Origin: an uncultured Bacilli bacterium
Lineage (GTDB): Bacteria > Bacillota_I > Bacilli_A > RF39 > UBA660
Direction: 5' to 3'
DNA length: 64,000 nt
NCBI GenBank assembly: GCA_947628565.1
Contig: CANRAH010000001.1
Span: 124,001-188,000 of the forward strand
The translations under genes and the position numbers were made by a program. Positions 62,368 through 64,000 of this stretch are shown in pieces. The stretch's first letter is position 1, and each line of letters begins with the position of its first letter. The notes under the pieces were generated by a model. The model worked only from the letters and a program-made list of their open reading frames with translations. It was not told the DNA's origin and searched no databases.

Positions 62368-62713
62368 TTTTTCTATATGACTTTAATCCCACACATATAA
62401 TATGTGGTTTTTCCTTCCTACGCTCTGCGTAGGAAGAATTCTAAAGATTTAATAAAAATCATCTCTAAATAGAGATGAAATATATTTAAAGTCCGAAAAG
62501 TTCGAACAGATCCGTCAATGGAGTGATAGATAAGATAATTTGAAACTAATCACTATATAAGTTAATACAACTAACTTCTATAAACATATTACCATATTTT
62601 TTAAAAATTTTAAATAAATGTATAAAATTAATGAAAATAATGTTATAATTATATATAATAGCAGTTCGGTATTATAATATTAGAACGTAAATTATTAGGA
62701 TGGTGTATTATAA

Positions 62714-64000
62714 ATGATTCAAAAACTAACTTTAGAGCAATTTAGAGAAATTAAAAATTCAATGTTAAATTTAATTAAATTAGAAGAACAAAGATATACT
62801 TCTGAAAGTCAAGATCAAAATGAAGAAGAAAGATTTTTAAGGGAATACAACATTTTACAAGATAGATTATTATCGTCAGATTTAAGTGATATACCTTTTG
62901 AGGAATGGCAAGGATTATATATTTTTTCTGATGGAGAACTAGATTTATCAAAAACACACGCTAATATTGATTTTTCTTTATTGGCAGATATAGATTATGA
63001 TAGCATTAATTTAGATGGTTGTAATATAAGAGGAATTCAAGCAATAAATTATGATGAAACCACATTTAATCCTGAATATGTGAAGGCACATCCTGAATAT
63101 TTTCCAGATGAATCAGTACCTACTGAAGTAAGACAATTGTTTTATGATAAAAAGTTGGCATTTTCTGATTTGATTGAATACCCAGCTTTAAGAAAATGTG
63201 TCAATGAATATTCATTTGAGAATGCGTATTCTAGCCCATCTCGTGAATTAGTTAAAGCAATAGGTTTTGAAAATGCAATTAGACTCTTTGATGAAAATCC
63301 TAAATTTGTTAATGCAATTACTTATGAAGAAAGAGATTCAAATTCATATAATACATTTAATTTTAGATTAGATAAACCTTTTGATGAATCAGGAACTTAT
63401 GAAGAAGCAAAACAATTTATATACGGACAAATAATAGATGGAGTTAAACATGGATATTTTATAAAATTTCCATCATTTGATATTCTTCCACAGGAAATGA
63501 TTGATAGTTTTCCAAATGTTTTTATAAAAGAAGGAGAACTACCAGAAAAAGTTGCTGAAGATTATTATAATGGTGATTTATCTATTCGTGAGATTAGATA
63601 TTATAGTGAAGTTTTAAAGACAAAAGATATAGAAATTGGTACACGTTCATCTAGTGAAATACGAGCAGTCAATAAAGTGTTTGGAGATGTTTGGAAGTTT
63701 ATTGAACAAGTCCCAAGAGAATATGATGGTATAGTCGGAAGATATTTATCAAGAAATTCTTATGATGATGAACAACTTGAACGAATATCACATCAAGAAC
63801 TACCAGATATAATATCTGATTCAATACGATATGCTTTGAATGGTGATCCTTGGAGAAGATATTATAATTTAGACGATTTATATGCTTTTTCTAAATATGT
63901 TCCTATTGAAGAAATTTTTGAAGAAGCAAGTCTAAGAGATTTTGTTCAAAGATGTGGGTTTGAAAATATAGTTGAATTCAATAGAAGAAACAATAGAATA
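62714..64000 (+). CDS. Large protein of unknown function (3' end outside window)
   Basis: At least 429 residues, open to the last base. The N-terminus is a charged helical part (EQFREIKNSMLNLIKLEEQRY). Residues about 85-120 have a pentapeptide-like, Asp/Asn-rich stretch (IDYDSINLDGCNIRGIQAI), followed by EYFPDESVPTEVRQLFYDKKLAFSDLIEYPAL. Similar wording recurs in large uncharacterised proteins of gut Bacilli as I remember them. A TATAAT-like box near 62642-62660 and AGGATGGTG (62698-62706) precede the ATG. No function assigned. Confidence 0.6.
   Translation, partial: MIQKLTLEQFREIKNSMLNLIKLEEQRYTSESQDQNEEERFLREYNILQDRLLSSDLSDIPFEEWQGLYIFSDGELDLSKTHANIDFSLLADIDYDSINLDGCNIRGIQAINYDETTFNPEYVKAHPEYFPDESVPTEVRQLFYDKKLAFSDLIEYPALRKCVNEYSFENAYSSPSRELVKAIGFENAIRLFDENPKFVNAITYEERDSNSYNTFNFRLDKPFDESGTYEEAKQFIYGQIIDGVKHGYFIKFPSFDILPQEMIDSFPNVFIKEGELPEKVAEDYYNGDLSIREIRYYSEVLKTKDIEIGTRSSSEIRAVNKVFGDVWKFIEQVPREYDGIVGRYLSRNSYDDEQLERISHQELPDIISDSIRYALNGDPWRRYYNLDDLYAFSKYVPIEEIFEEASLRDFVQRCGFENIVEFNRRNNRI

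Larger units (their letters stand above)
61756..62440 (-). mobile_element. Decayed IS200/IS605-family insertion sequence
   Basis: A broken TnpA gene is flanked by end hairpins: AACCACG/CGTGGTT near 61759-61781 and CCACA/TGTGG near 62388-62407. Further hairpins (GCCCTATAAGGGC; AGCCCTTTTAAAAAGGCT) lie beyond the gene's 3' end. IS200-type elements move as single strands recognised through such subterminal hairpins and have no inverted-repeat ends. Confidence 0.75.

Noticed and set aside
62497-62515. tRNA-like GTTCGAAC sequence
   Set aside because: No acceptor stem, anticodon arm or D arm can be built around it.
1-64000. Possible TGA-to-Trp recoding (mycoplasma code) because of the very low GC content
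   Set aside because: Several genes end in TGA at the expected length (24410, 30328, 55495), and Trp is coded by TGG throughout.

Overview
The window is a stretch of a very AT-rich, low-GC Bacillota genome, probably an uncultured gut Bacilli or Mollicutes-related lineage. This is inference from AT-rich coding, GGTGAT-type Shine-Dalgarno sites, RNase J, FemAB-type cell-wall enzymes, a BspA-like leucine-rich surface protein and hydroxyacyl-CoA dehydratase-type activases. TGA is an ordinary stop (genes ending at 24410, 30328 and 55495), so the mycoplasma code does not apply. I saw no rRNA, tRNA or CRISPR array.

Bases 1 to about 27,400 are the right-hand part of an integrative conjugative element (ICE). 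It starts inside a VirB4-type ATPase, followed by a membrane-anchored M23 peptidase, SSB, small acidic proteins and a CHC2/TOPRIM primase. A palindrome-rich segment at 7205-7368 looks like oriT and precedes two ribbon-helix-helix proteins and a HxH relaxase. Next come XRE regulators, a lipoprotein, a Y-family polymerase with a YolD partner, and a long same-strand run of acidic hypothetical genes. The element closes with a VirD4/TraG coupling ATPase, a sortase-like protein, a small ORF and a large serine recombinase that carries a LysM domain. The end lies next to a type IV pilin-BspA fusion gene that has no ordinary start codon. Ten consecutive ICE genes (16950-24410) all end in an acidic residue plus Ile/Val/Leu/Met, a pattern absent from the chromosomal genes here.

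From about 27,400 to 49,000 the window is chromosomal: DNA polymerase IV, a FemAB-like transferase, three 2-hydroxyacyl-CoA dehydratase/activase-type genes around a 1075-residue repeat protein and a PlsC acyltransferase, a Gln/Pro/Ser/Leu/Asn-repeat membrane protein, topA, RNase J, rpsD with its leader, thyA-folA, and cell-wall-binding proteins.

A second, compact element (about 2.58 kb, 49,019-51,602) holds an RdgB-type NTP pyrophosphatase, a 59-residue ORF and a serine recombinase. It interrupts a LysM-repeat gene at an AGGG core; removing it in silico restores one reading frame of about 367 residues.

From 52,300 to the end is an accessory region: HIT protein, histidine phosphatase, ABC exporter, ASCH protein, a deletion scar joining kinase and methyltransferase remnants, GNAT, Nudix, a two-domain methyltransferase, a transglutaminase-like protein, a decayed IS200 element, and a large unrecognised gene running off the window.
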